From assembly GCA_029891385.1 (NCBI GenBank), contig CM057231.1, positions 18,386,300 through 18,450,299 of the forward strand: 64,000 nucleotides of DNA, written 5' to 3'. This document shows, piece after piece, positions 45,212 through 57,627 of the stretch; within the stretch, counting starts at the first letter, position 1, and every line of letters begins with the position of its first letter. The notes under the pieces are model-generated. The model was not told where the DNA came from, made no database searches, and saw nothing but the letters and a program-made list of their open reading frames with translations. The DNA is from Erythroxylum novogranatense (taxonomy: Eukaryota; Streptophyta; Magnoliopsida; Malpighiales; Erythroxylaceae). A program made the translations under genes and the position numbers.

Positions 45212-46901
45212 TTAATTCCCAGGTTCGTGTGATTTCATGTTCAAGACCCTACGCGACTTTTCCTCAATGAACTCAGGTTCAGATATACCAATTGACGAAC
45301 ACTCAATATGATAATCTCTCTCATCAATTAAGGACTTCATGTATGTGCAACGTCGCTCTTCAGCATCCATATTAGTTGTGCCTTCCTGCCCTGATCCATA
45401 TGACAACTCAAAAGATGGTGGGCCAGAAGGTTGAGCTCTCATCTGCACAGACCGCAAAAGCGCAGCTCTTCTTAAGTCAGCTGAGTGACAGATATCACTA
45501 GGTGATGATGGAAACCGGCCCTCAGAATCTGAACCACGTTGTCGAGGCTGTGAGCAGGTGACAGCAGTAAAGGTGCTTCCATGTGAAGGATTTGAACTGG
45601 AGGATTGTGCAGAAGATAGTGTACTATGTGACTTTTGATACCTATATGGAGAAACAGGACTGCTGGGTGCACTGTCAGGTTGTAATAAGCAAGTATTTGT
45701 CGGAGTTTCACAAAATCTAGAATCATCTGAGTCCTCTGACATTGGTGAATACTGCAACATCTCATCCCTGAAATGATGCACTTAACAAGGTTGTGAGAAT
45801 GGGAATAAGGAGAAACAAAATACATTATTTGAAGAAACTAGCAGTCTTGAGAGATTTAAGGCAAAAAGGAGTTGAATTACGTAATCGTGAAGCATGCAAC
45901 CTGAAAAGTTTTCAGTTGATAAAGAATACTCCAAATGCAGCACAGACAATAGCTCATACGAATTCTAACATTTTAAGTCTTCTTTAAAAGTCTCTTCACA
46001 ATTCAACCTGGAATAAGTTCACACCTAGGGACCATCCAAATAGATACTGGAGATTCAGGACACATTAGACACCTATTCTAGATTTCCATCGAAACTAAAC
46101 ATTACAATTTGCAAATCCACCCCACAATTTGGTCTAAATATGGAATTGCTGTAATCATGATAGAAGTCCTCAAACATACAAGCAGTAGTAGGGTGATAAA
46201 ACTAGGCCAACAATCACCTCCCCCTGTTATCAATAGCGAAATGTCAAAATTCATAGGAAGCATGTCAACATTTAAGATATGATCAAATTTAACGCAATTA
46301 CAAGCCACCTATAAACTTCCCTGTAATGGGCATTATAACAAAAATTCAAAAGATTATTTCAGGCCTAGAGCATCAGGATCACACAATCAAACAGATGAGC
46401 AACTACTTGTTCACCTCATTCCTTCACCTTCTTCATTCGCCATTTCCAAGAAATAAGAGAGCAAAAATGCCAAGAATCTACCTGAGATAATACATGCCAT
46501 CGGATCTTGCCGGAGATTCCATGAGATTCTCTGGGAGTGTGTCTCCAACAGTCAATCCATTCAAACTAGACGCCATCATCTAGGCCCAAAAGCAAAAAGG
46601 TAAAGCTGTCAACATTATAAACAAAGGAATCGACTTTAACAGTAAATTAAGACACATCCACATCTACACAACAACACAAGACACATCATACCCCAAAAAA
46701 TCTAAATCAATTCAGTAAGGAAAATGAAAACAATCCGAACGCGAGGAAATAAAATAACAAGAGAACATAGAAACGAGAGAGGGAAGAGACCTCGCTAAGG
46801 TAACGTTTATGAGAATGAAGATTGTCGAGATAGACCTCGTCCTCGGGATCTCTATTCCTCTTCGCGTTAGGCGATGTTGTTGTCGTTGAATCCGAACCCA
46901 T
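45212..46901 (-). CDS. Conserved plant protein of unknown function (3 exons, 254 aa)
   Basis: Exons on the minus strand: 46901-46791, 46579-46482 and 45767-45212. Both introns are GT-AG and join one frame of 254 aa. The start is the first ATG, giving MGSDSTTTTSPNAKRNR. The protein is hydrophilic, without signal peptide or membrane segment. It has an N-terminal basic patch (KRNR), an acidic EDEVYLDNLHSHKRYLSE block, then SLNGLTVGDTLPENLMESP, a Ser/Pro-rich middle (SPMSEDSDDSRFCETP, DSAPSSPVSPYRYQ), and a conserved-looking core GRFPSSPSDICHSADLRRAA. The last part has ERRCTYMKSLIDERDYHIE. I recall close relatives across land plants but no assigned function. Phospho-motif-like SP sites suggest regulation by kinases, which is speculation. 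The last residues before the stop are less certain, since a further intron is possible. Confidence 0.82.
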
Positions 46902-47160
46902 CTGAACTATACCTTAATCAACTAATTTCGTCTTAAATGCTTTTAATGTACTAAGCAAAACTATGTTATAGTACCCAACTTCAAAGGGTAGTGTCTGTTC
47001 CGGAGACTGATGACAAATACATAAAAAGCACAGATGCTCTCTTCCTTCGGCTTTTGCTGGCCCCCGGAAACGGGATAAAAAGTGACGTTCACAAGTAATA
47101 CTTGGCACTGAAACGACGTAATTTGCTTACAACGGTAACGTGGACAGCAGATATGAAACT
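46902..47160 (-). promoter_or_regulatory. Promoter / 5' UTR region of the unknown-function gene
   Basis: The sequence upstream of the ATG is richer in GC than the flanks and contains TTACGTCG (near 47117) and AACGTCAC (near 47085) ACGT-core words. A pyrimidine-poor CTATAACATAG stretch lies at about 46958. TATA position and transcription start are not certain. Confidence 0.4.
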
Positions 47161-48420
47161 TTCCTCCAGTTTTATTTATTATTAAAATATTAATTTTAAA
47201 AAAATTTAATAAAACGAAATCAACTCAATTATATGTAATTTATTAGGTCTATAACAATTAATTATATGCATATTATTTAATAAATTATAAATAATGCAAA
47301 GTTCTTCACTCCATGCGTAGATTCATCGGGTTTTCGTAAATGTAAATAAATTAAAAGGCAAAAGAGATAATTTTTTTATGTAATTAAAAATTGAAAAAGA
47401 TTTTTTTATTTTAAAAACTCCTTCCTTTAATAAATTAATGAAACATATGTAATATGAATATCAAAAGTTAAGTAATCAAATATTATTAATATGATAACTT
47501 AACTTGATTTTTAAATATGACCTAAACCAATAAATTTTCAATTAGATTTACAATTTAAGATAATTATAATAAATTATTAATTTATATTTAGTTCGATTCG
47601 ACTTTAACAGTTGGTTAAACTATTATATAAGTATTATTTGATCGGTACAAGTATGATATTCGTAGCATATATTTTATTGTTATTTTTAACCAAAATTTTT
47701 AAAAAGAATTTTTAAAAGCTAAAAATTAAAACTTTTCAAAAGTTTAAAGATAAAAGGTTTTTAATTTTTTAAACTACTAGAAAAGTGTACATATTTTATC
47801 CAAAATTAAATATTATATCTATATAAGTGTAACTGAAACGAGATACTCTTCTTTTTAGCAAAATGGATCAATATATATTATATTGAGATATGTATAAGAA
47901 AAGAAGACAAATTGGAAATTTTGGTTTCAAACTTATATGGTGAAACAAATAGACAATACTATGGTTAACAATGCTAAGCTTTTAGCACACTTGTGTAAGC
48001 CAATTCTAACATATATGCTCAACAGTAATATATGTTAAAACAAAATATAAACTAAATGCTGAAGAAAACGAAAAACCTCTAACCATTGATGCTTTTGCTT
48101 GAAAAGTCTATGTTTTTAGAATTTTTTAAACTCTCAATTTCTAATTTGATGGTGTCGATTTTCAGAAGAGAATTGATGTTTTTGCTTGAAAAGTCTATGT
48201 TTTTAGAATTTTTTTAAACTCTCAATTTCTAATTTGATGGTGTCGAAAGAGAAAAGAGAAAATAAGCTTAGGGACTTTAAATATCTGCTAGGAAAACTAT
48301 ATCAATGTGCTCCTATCAAACATATTGACCGTTACTAAAAATACAAGACATTAATATCCGTTAAATTCATAACGTTGGACCACCATTTATAGGTATTAAA
48401 CCAAAATATGAACATTTCTC
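47161..48420. other. AT-rich region, right part probably the 3' LTR of Copia-3
   Basis: No gene seen in 47161-47990. The part next to the polypurine tract at 48421-48434 should be the 3' LTR of a minus-strand copia, but I cannot fix its left end. It includes an 87-bp tandem duplication (48088-48174 and 48175-48246) around TTTTGCTTGAAAAGTCTATG. Confidence 0.45.
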
Positions 48421-51400
48421 AAATTCTCCCACTTGGTCCACACATTTAACTTGATATCAAATCCCAATATGATCCAAATTTAATATATGAATCATGACGA
48501 TAAGTCCTCTAGTAGTTTAGTATTATCTTCCATGTATTACAACATACCATATTTTTTATCAACCAAATGCAGTAATTTACTTAATCGTAATTGTTTATTC
48601 TAGATCTAAAATAATCATTTTTCTCAAAATTTAATAATGTGCACAATAATATGAGAAAATAGTATAAGAGTTTCACAAAAACAACATTGTCCATACAATG
48701 AAAACTATATAATAAAACTCAATCTCATTCTAATAACATGATTTTTGAACTTCATTAGTGGCATGCCTTTTGTTGAAGTATTAGCTATCATCATTTCAGT
48801 GTTAATGGGTTCAATGACTACTTTCTTGCCCTTAACACGTTCCCTTATAAATAAAAACTTAATGTCGATATGTTTACTCTAACTATCCCTCTTATTATTT
48901 TTAGCTAGAAAAATAGCAACTTAATTGTCACAATATATTCTCAACGGCCTAGAAATGGAATCCACAAGTCTAAGCTTATATATGTAACTTTTTAGCCATA
49001 AACTATGTCATGTAGCCTCAAAACAACAAACACATCCTTTATGGTGGAAGTAGCAATCAAAGACTGCTTAGCACTCTTCCAAGATATGACTCCATACGTA
49101 AACATGAAGATATAACCTAATGTTGATTTTCGTGAATCAACACACCCAGCAAAATCTAAATCTAAATATCATATTACCTTAGCTTATTGGTTCTTTTGTA
49201 CATAAGCATGTAATTTTTGATCCCTTGAAGGTACCTCAATATCATATGGGTATCCTAAGATTTTTCTACAAAAGCATATGAAATGTTTTTCATTTGTTCC
49301 CTTTCAAAGTCTTTTTTGGGTATTGGTTCAAATTGAATGTATTGCTTTTCACAATAAGGGCTACATTTGGTAAACAATCTTTCACCCAAAATCTCTCTAA
49401 AACTTTGTTAATATAAGATTATGAAGATAAGCCTAAAATACAATGTAAATTTTCTCGATGGATCTTAATACTAATAATATAAGACGCATTATCCATATCT
49501 TTCATTTCAAAATTCTTAGAGAGAAATTATTTCACGTCATGTAACAAATCCCTATCATTAGTTACAAATAATATGTCATCCACATATAATACAAGAAAAC
49601 AAATTTTATTCCTACTAGCCTTCTGGTTTATACATTAATCCATGATATTTTCTTCAAAACCAAATGATGAGATAATATCATGGAATTTCAAATACCATTG
49701 GTGGGATGCTTGTTTCAATCCATATATGGATCTTTTAAGCTTGCAAACCAAATGTTCACCATTATTAACAGAGAATCCTTCTAATTGTTTCATATAAACC
49801 TCTTCCTCTAGGTCAACATTTAAGAAAGCCATTTGCACATCTATTTAATGCGATTCCATGAGAAAATGAGCAACCAATGCCAAAATTACATGAAGTGAAT
49901 CTTTTTTAGACACTAGAGTATAATTGATCCCTTCTATTGAGTGAATCCTTTAGCAACGAGTCTTGCCTTGTATCTCTCAATGTTACCTAATGAGTCTTTC
50001 TTTGTCTTAAATACCTATTTGCAGCCTATGGGTTTTTCTCCTGTAAGCAACTCAATAAGATCCCAAGTATCATTATTCTTCATGGAATTCATTTCTTCCT
50101 TTATGGCATTGTACCATAAATTTGATTCTTTGTAACTTATGGTTTGTGAAAACGTTTTAAGATCATTCTTGGCTCCTATATTGTAGTCATATTCTTACAA
50201 AGATACAACATAATCACTAGTAATAACTGTTTTCCTTGTCCTAGTATATCTCCTTAATATTATGCCAATAACCTCTTGTGGAGTTTGTTGTTCACCTGGT
50301 TGTTGAATGCTTTCAGGTAATTCCTAAATAACTGAATCTACTAAATTATCAGCAACTTGTGGAATTTATTTATTGTCATTTATATTGTATGTAGGCTGTT
50401 GAATTTCAAAAATTGGTTGTAAAATGTCTATTTGAACCTGAGGATCATTGTGAATGAAAATTACTTTACTCTTTGAGGTGGAAGGTTGAGTATACATATG
50501 ATCAATATCAAAAACTATATATTGAAATTTATCACTCCTACTAATCAAGTCATTCTCAAGAAATTTTCAATTTCTTAATTCCACAATTCTAGTTTGATAT
50601 GATGGTTAAAACCTATATCCTTTAGACTTCTTGGCATATCCAATGAAACACCCATTTATGGTCTTTAGATACAATTTCTTATCATGTAGATTATAAATTC
50701 TTATTTCAGATGGACATCCTCAAAACAAATATATGTCATAAACTCGGTTTTCAATCTTTTAATAACTCAAATGACATCTTTAGAATAGCCTTGGTTATTA
50801 CCCAGTTTAATATATACATTTTCGTCTTAAGATCTTCAGTCCATAAAGACTTAATAAGTTTGGACATACTCAACATGCTCCATACCATGTCCAATAATGT
50901 TCAGTTTCTTCTTTCTGCCACGCCATTTTGGTCCACAGATCCAGGTATAGCATATTGGGCTACTATCTCATTTTCTTAAAGATACCTCACAAATGGATCA
51001 AGTGCTTGTCCACCTTCAGTATATCTACCATAATATTCCCCACCTCCATTAGATCTCATGATCTTAATTTGCTTACCGCATTATTTCTCTACTTTTGCTT
51101 TGAATATTTTGAAAGCATGTAGTGCTTCATTCTTGTTATGAAGCAAGTAGAGATACATATATCGTGAGTAATCATTTGTAAATGAGATGAAGTATTTCTA
51201 ATCATTCAAGTCCATAACTGGACTACAAATATTCGTATGTATGATCTCTAATACGTTTGAATTTCTCTCAGTAGCTTTCTTTGACTTATTAGTCTGCTTT
51301 CCCTTTATACAGTCCATACAAGTTTCAAAATCAGTAAAATCCAACGTGCTAAGTACTCCTTCATTCACCAATCTTTTAATCCTTTTTATGAAGATATGTT

Positions 51401-51450
51401 CTAATCTTTAATGCCACATTATAGAGAAATTTTCATTTATGACACATCAT
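48421..51450 (-). pseudogene. Copia-3: decayed minus-strand copia pol
   Basis: A polypurine tract (AAGTGGGAGAATTT, 48421-48434) is followed to the right by a decayed copia pol on the minus strand. RNase H blocks lie at about 48770-49200. An RT ORF at 49838-49635 has MAFLNVDLEEEVYMKQ and CKLKRSIYGLKQASHQW. RT N-terminal blocks lie at about 49900-50160. Integrase blocks at about 50900-51410 include GGGEYYGRY, NGVAERRN and CMDCIKGKQTNKSKK. Many stops and frameshifts. The gag, leader and 5' LTR are missing. Block order resembles Copia-1. Confidence 0.8.
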
Positions 51451-51539
51451 TTTGTTCCAACATGAACATGTGCTGCATTGTAACTGGTATTATCTTAAAT
51501 TAATGGAAAAGACCATTTTAATTCAAGATAATACCAGGA

Positions 51540-53920
51540 GTTCAAAGAAGCTACTGAAGCAGAACTTGGTAAAAGGATTTGTTGCCTGTGTGTTAATAAT
51601 GGAGGAGAGTATAACTCAAACTAGTTTACTTAATTCTTGCGGGACTGCCATATACAACACCAGTTTACATATGCTAACACATTGCAATAAAACGATGTGG
51701 TTGAGAGAAAAAACAAGCACCTTACAGAAATTTTTCGAAGCATGCTTCATGCAAAAAAATTACTTAAAAGGTTCTGGGCAAAAGCAATAACGATAACAAC
51801 TTTTGTGATTAACAAGCTTCATCAACAAAGGTTATTTTCTCTCACCTTTTGAAAAATTATGGAGCATCAAACCTATTGTTAGCCATTTTTGAGTTTTTAG
51901 ATGCATATGCTATGTATTTGTTCCTAACCATTTATGTAGCAAGATGGACAAGAAGACTATCAGGTGTATTTTTGTAGGATATGACAACCAAAGAAAGGGC
52001 TAGAGATGTTGTGATCCTATAGCAAGAAAGTGCTACATCCCGAAATGTAGTGTTTGATGAAGCTTCTTTATGGTGTTACTCAGACAAGCACGAATTACCA
52101 AAATTGAGTCCTTTGCAGTCCTCTCAAATCCAATTGAGTCTAGCTGATGGCGATGACATCAAAGAAGGCATGACTTAAACTCCTTGGCAAACTAGTGTGT
52201 ATCAACAACAAGTGAAGAAGGCGAGCACAGTGGAGTATAAACACCAACTTCATTACGAAGATCAACAAGAGTTAGAAAGCCCAATCCCAAATATACCAAT
52301 GTTGTAATAGTACAATAAGTAAAAGAAACAAAGTCAAAGATATTTGAGGAAGCATTTCAAAGCCCATAGTGCACTAAAGCTATGAAAGAAGAGATTGTTT
52401 CATTGGAGCGAAATTAAACTTGAGAGATTATGCCAAAGCTAAGAGATATGAAGCCTATTTATTACAAATGGGTTTTGCACAATAAAGTGTCGCATCGATG
52501 GATTGATTGAGAGACATAAAGCTCGCTTGGTAGCTCATGGATTTTTTTTAAATATAGGCTAGACTATGAAGAAATGTTTAGTCTAGTTGCAAAACTTATA
52601 ACTATACGAGTTCTTTTGGCAATTTATGGAAAATGAATATGAAGATTGCATTTCTTTCTGGTGAATTAGATCGTGAGATTTACATGACTCAACCAGTGGG
52701 TTTTTATAATCAAGATCACCTTGAATATGTGTGCAAGTTGTGCAAGGCACTCTACGCATTGAAACAAGCACTGAGAGCCTGGTATGATAAATTGTTGAAT
52801 TTTTAATTCACAATGGTTATTCTGTGGCATTTGTAGATTCAAGTTTGTTTGTTAAAGTTAATGGAGGAAAACTAGCCATTGTGTTAGTGTGCGTAGATGA
52901 TTTAAGGTGTAGATTTAAGTTTGTTTGTTAAAATTAATGGAGAAAAACTAGCCATTGTGTTAGTGTATGTAGATGATTTAATTATAACAGGTGATTGTGA
53001 AGAAGAAATCCACCAAACGAAGAAGAATTTGTCAATTCGTTTTTAGATGAAAGAACTTGGTCAACTCAAGCATTTTCTTGATCTAGAGGATGATCCACTC
53101 AAGAAGGAATATTTCTTCATAAACAAAAATATTCTAAAGACTTGTTATTGGAATGCTTAAGTGCAAGCAAATTTCAATACAAATGAAGCCAAATATCAAA
53201 ATGTGTGCTCACGAAGGAAAAGATTTGGAGAATGCACCTATGTATCAACATCTAGTGGGCACCCTAATTTATTTAACCTTAACAAGGCCTGATATTTCTT
53301 ATGTAGTTGGTGTGTTGAGCCGGAATGTGCATAGTCCAAAGAAGTCTCATTTGGAAGTAGGTTGAAGCGTTTTAAGATTTGTTTAGGGCACACTCAACCT
53401 TGGCATATTTTATGAGAAGGGTGAAGAGTACAAGTTAGTTAAGTATTGTGATGTTGACTTTACAATGATCATGATACTTGACACTCGACTATCGATTATA
53501 TTTTCATGCTTAGGTCTAGATCAATTTCTTGATGTAATAAGAGGCAACCAATTGTGTCTTTGTCAACAATAGAAGCAGAGTATCGAGCAGTAGCAATGGC
53601 AGCTCAAGAGAGCACTTGGCTTATATAGTTATTGAATAACTTGCATTAACTGATAAGGTATGTAATTCCTCTATATTGTGATAACCAGTCGACAATATGT
53701 TTAGCGAAGAATCCTAGTTTTCTTGCAAGAACCAAATATGTAGAGGTGCATGAACATTTTATCAAAAAAAAGTTTTGGAAGAAGAAGTGGAATTAAGGCA
53801 AATCAATTTATGAGATCGAATTGCAGACTTATTCATAAAGAGAATGAACGAGAACAAGCTTGAAGTTTTTTATCATCAACTTGGAATTTTCAAAAAGGTG
53901 GAAGCTGGTATTGAGGGGAG
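51540..53920 (+). pseudogene. Copia-4: decayed plus-strand copia pol
   Basis: From about 51540 the plus strand carries the integrase end (FVPNHLCSKMDKKTIRCIFVGY near 51930, KCYISRNVVFDEASLW near 52030). RT follows (ERHKARLVAHGF near 52515; QDHLEYVCKLCKALYALKQA near 52710; CVDD near 52895). The thumb (YLTLTRPDISYVVGVLSRN, 53269-53325) and RNase H (STIEAEYRAVAMAAQEST near 53565; LYCDNQSTICLAKNPSF near 53670) complete it. It has many stops and frameshifts. A 77-bp tandem duplication covers the RT catalytic motif (52832-52985). Confidence 0.85.
53911..53920 (+). other. Copia-4 polypurine tract
   Basis: TTGAGGGGAG immediately precedes the LTR start TGTTAAACTG. Confidence 0.75.
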
Positions 53921-54235
53921 TGTTAAACTGCAACACCAGCGTGTTAAAGACTTAGTCAAATTATCAGTTAGTGGTTTGTTTGTTCTGTTTGAACTAGTGG
54001 GGTCAGTAATGTTATGAATTCAGTGGATAAGTTGATTTTGTGGCTTTGTAATTTATTTGTTCTATTTTTATTGTTGGAGTTAGTCGATCAGTGACGTTAT
54101 GGAGTTACTGGGTAAGTTAATTTAATACCTTTGTAATTGCCTATATAAGGCTTCATGTTGCTTTAGTGAAGTAATTCAATTTTCACTAGCAAATTCTCTT
54201 CTATTTCGGGCATTCTTATCTCTTTATTTTCAACA
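53921..54235 (+). repeat. Copia-4 LTR (315 bp)
   Basis: TGTTAAACTG to TTTTCAACA, with a TATA box TATATAAG (54142-54149). It is preceded by the polypurine tract and also followed by a primer-site-like sequence, so internal sequence lies on both sides. Confidence 0.8.
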
Positions 54236-54237
54236 AG

Positions 54238-54250
54238 TGATATCGAAGTC
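54238..54250 (+). other. Degenerate tRNA-iMet primer-binding site after the Copia-4 LTR
   Basis: TGATATCGAAGTC differs from TGGTATCAGAGCC at four positions, all transitions, and sits 2 bases after the LTR end. Confidence 0.6.
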
Positions 54251-55400
54251 GATGGCTCGACAAGGGACCCCCATATCCGTTCAATGGACCTTTATGGATC
54301 AAAAAGGACCCCTAGCATTGCCCATGTCTGTTTAACGGACTTGATATCCATTTAACGGACCTTCTCGGGTGAAAAAGTGCATTTTGCCCCGACAATGTCC
54401 GTTAAACGGACATGCATGTCTGTTAAACGGACATTCATGGGACAGGTTCATGAAATGGCAATTTTTGACAATTTTAGAGGCAGAATCGGACTTTGTAGTC
54501 TTCATAAACATTGTAGATCTAGAAGTCTACTTTCAAATTGATCAAAAACGTAATCAATCAGACATTTTTGTTAAAAGTTATGACAATCACGCCAAGACAT
54601 GTCACTTCATGATTGAGGACATAAACATGTTCGATTCTTTTGGTCATAACTTCCTCATTTGACCTCCAAATGAAGTGATTCTTGAAGCAATAGATTTCTA
54701 AGATATGTATTTATCTCTCCATGAAAAATGGTATCTTTTGGAATTTATTTAAAAAAGTTTGATGGAAGTAAAATAAGGAATCAGTTATAAGAGCATGATT
54801 AGGGTATGAACACATTTTGGCTTTTTAATCATATCTTGAGCTATAGAGCTCCGATTGAGGTGATTCTTTCTTCAAACCAAACTAGAGATTTACAGCTAAA
54901 ATTTTCTTTGAAGAAGTGAAAGTGAAATCCTAGTTTGAAGATTTCCAAATTCTGTTAAAAAATCGGAGAAATGAGTTTGAGTATGGTGACTAATTTTACG
55001 TGGGCATGCCATTGAACAAATTGTGAAGAAAATTATTGGGATGTTATGTGAATGATGTAGAACTGATGATGGCTTTATAAGGGCTAAATAAATTAACCCT
55101 AACGGGTAAGACGTACATGTTTCATGATTCCGAAGAGTGTTGGAAATTCAATAATAATAATAATAATGATTAAAGAAGAAGATCATGTTTCATGATTTCT
55201 GACAAGTTGGATTCTAGAAACAAGCGAGATCCAACCTTTATGGTATCCAAGCAAGAAGACAAACCGACGATGGTCAAGTTTCATGATCCAAAGTTGGGCT
55301 CCGCAATCAGCGCCCAACAGGTGGTTCCTTCTTCCAAATAGCAAAATCAATGTTCATCTAACCATATGAAGAAGAATTCTCTCCTTCCAAACCTAATAGT
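54251..55400 (+). other. Copia leader-like sequence with a palindrome cluster
   Basis: Directly after the primer site, five TCCGTTTAACGGA-like words occur at 54276-54431. They are followed by GTAGATCTAGAAGTCTAC (54513-54530) and by blocks recurring about 186 bp apart (TCATAACTTCCTC... at 54645, TCATATCTTGAG... at 54830). A GTTTCATGATTC-like word recurs at about 55120-55280, next to an (AAT)n microsatellite at 55153. I see no gag. Confidence 0.6.
54276..54431. repeat. Five TCCGTTNAACGGA-type palindromes
   Basis: Copies: 54276-54288, 54327-54339, 54347-54359, 54398-54410, 54419-54431. Consensus TCYRTTNAAYGGA. The last two extend to TGTCYGTTAAACGGACA. Confidence 0.88.
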
Positions 55401-56055
55401 TTTCACCCCTTAATTCAGGAATTTTGCAATTTATATTAGAGCAACTAATAGTTTCAATAGCTACATGATTTAAATATACATCTACTTATTAATAAATTGA
55501 GGCTAATAAATTATATATATGTTGTACCATTGTAAACGTATCTTAAAAGACATAAATCAAATGACATAAAAATTGCCTTTAGGTTAGATTTTTAAGCCAA
55601 ACATATTTATGCTATACTTTATAATAAAACTATCAAATTATATTCCAATTTCTAATTCCTATGGAAATTTAAAAATAATTTGATATTTCATCCTAATTAA
55701 TTGTTCAAATATAATAAAAATCCAAAGGATAAAATTTATTATACTAAAATAATTAACTACAATTAAATGTATTAATTTTTATGTGATTAATTATATAAAT
55801 ATATAATTTTATATTATTAGGCTGTTATGGGTAAGCCCTAATAATTAATTACTAAAATATTTTATGAAAAATTCCATTCACAATGAAAAATATAGACGTA
55901 ATAATCATTCGATAATTTGGTTCATGGCAAATGTTTATACAAAAATAATTTTAGTGTATGATAAATTAGAATACAAGCCTTAGTCTATATGGAAAAGGCT
56001 CATTATGTGCCTTATAAAGGCATGGTTTGAGCCTCAGTCACTACATTAGAATTTG
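55401..56055. other. AT-rich spacer
   Basis: No gene or repeat recognised. Confidence 0.5.
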
Positions 56056-57610
56056 TGACCGCGCGTCGTTACGCTAATTAAAATAAAATAGCTAGATTAC
56101 TACTGTAGTAGTGGTGAGTCTAGGTCAATCTCACAGAAAGTGTGTATAAAGTTTATGGAATGAAATTAACAGGTGTTTAGGTTTAACAGGGGATTTAGAT
56201 TTTGAAAGAAGAAAATAAAATGAAACTAACTAATAAAAACAAATTAAAGAAAACATGTAAAAAATGATAAAAGTGAGGAATTTAGCAGGGACCCAGTTCT
56301 TTGATCAATCTCAGTCTGCACCTTAACTAAGTATATTTTATTTATTTATTGTTCTTTAACCTCTCTTAGCAACTATTAATTGCGGGTTAATAATTAACCC
56401 GAGTTTTTCTTTAGGTTTTGTTTAATCAAGGTACGATCGTTAATTAAACCTAATCACTTAATAACTTAGGATACGATCTTTATATTTAATTAGGCAGTAG
56501 CATTACGAATTAAGAAAACCGATTAATCAAGGCAACAACTACAAACGATGAGTCATTTAACCTAGGTTATATTATCCTTAATGATTACGAATCATTAATT
56601 ACAGATTATATTGAAATTCTAGCAAAGGTTTTGCAATTAACGATTCAATGAACGCATTAAAATCATCATCTCACAATAACCAAAGAGTTCATACACAAAT
56701 AACTGAACAATAATTAAAATCTAATTATCCATACATAAAACCCAATTCAGTTAACATAAGATAACACAATCAATTTCTAATGAGAGAAAGAAATAAACAA
56801 ATAATTAAAAAAGACTTAACTTAGGTCGTCAATTTCGATGTCACCTCCGAATCAGTGTTGAAATGTCTAGCCTTTCATAGGTCTCTTCCTAAAAAATGCT
56901 TCAGCCCCCATTTCAATCCCTAGCCAAATACCCCTTGGTTTCTCCTTACTGCTACAAGCTTCTTTGTTGTTGTTCACTGTGCACTCTTGTTGCTGTTCAT
57001 TGTGCGCTCCTCTCTTCAAACACTGCTAGCTCCCTTCTCTTCTACTGTAGCTGATGGGACAATTAAAGGTCCCATCAATCGGTCCCAGTTTATGTAGCAC
57101 TAATTCTCTTCCACTTTGTTCTCTTCGTGCTCGTTTTTTTCATGCGACCTCCTTTTGCGTTTTTTAGGAAAATGCTCCCTACACGCTAAGTTTAATGCAG
57201 CTGTCTATATTAAACACAGTGACTGTCTATGTTATGCAGACATCGTCTGGTGAAGCACAGACATTGTCTGTGTTATGCAGGATGTCTGGTTGTCTATGTT
57301 TCACAGAGAACGTTCCTTGTTGTTTTACTCTATTAGCACTGTCGTTTTGTGCATTATTTATTTTCGTTTTATGCTGTTAGCTTCCCAAGGTTGGCCACTT
57401 TTTCATGTTTTTTTTCTTCCTCTACGAAGACAAGCAAAAATAAATCTTCAAAAAATGATCCAAATATAATGCTTTTGACTCACTTTAATTTCTTTGCTTC
57501 CAAATTGTACCTAAAATCATATATAAATTAAAGTGAGTATCTTAAGCATTTGTATGACAATAATTACTAAGTATAAATAATTAAATATATCAACAATTAA
57601 ACATATATCA
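56056..57610 (-). repeat. 3' LTR of the second Athila/Tat-like element
   Basis: 1555 bp; on the minus strand it starts TGATATATG next to the polypurine tract and ends GCGGTCA. The small plus-strand ORFs at 57195-57531 are not supported. Confidence 0.7.
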
Positions 57611-57627
57611 ATTTCCCCCACACTTAG

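Noticed and set aside
51452..51790. 112-aa ORF as a separate gene
   Set aside because: It spans the junction of two decayed copia elements and overlaps the integrase reading of Copia-4 in another frame.
54369..54662. 97-aa ORF following the copia LTR
   Set aside because: It runs through the palindrome cluster. The repeated residues simply reflect the DNA repeat and it lacks gag features.
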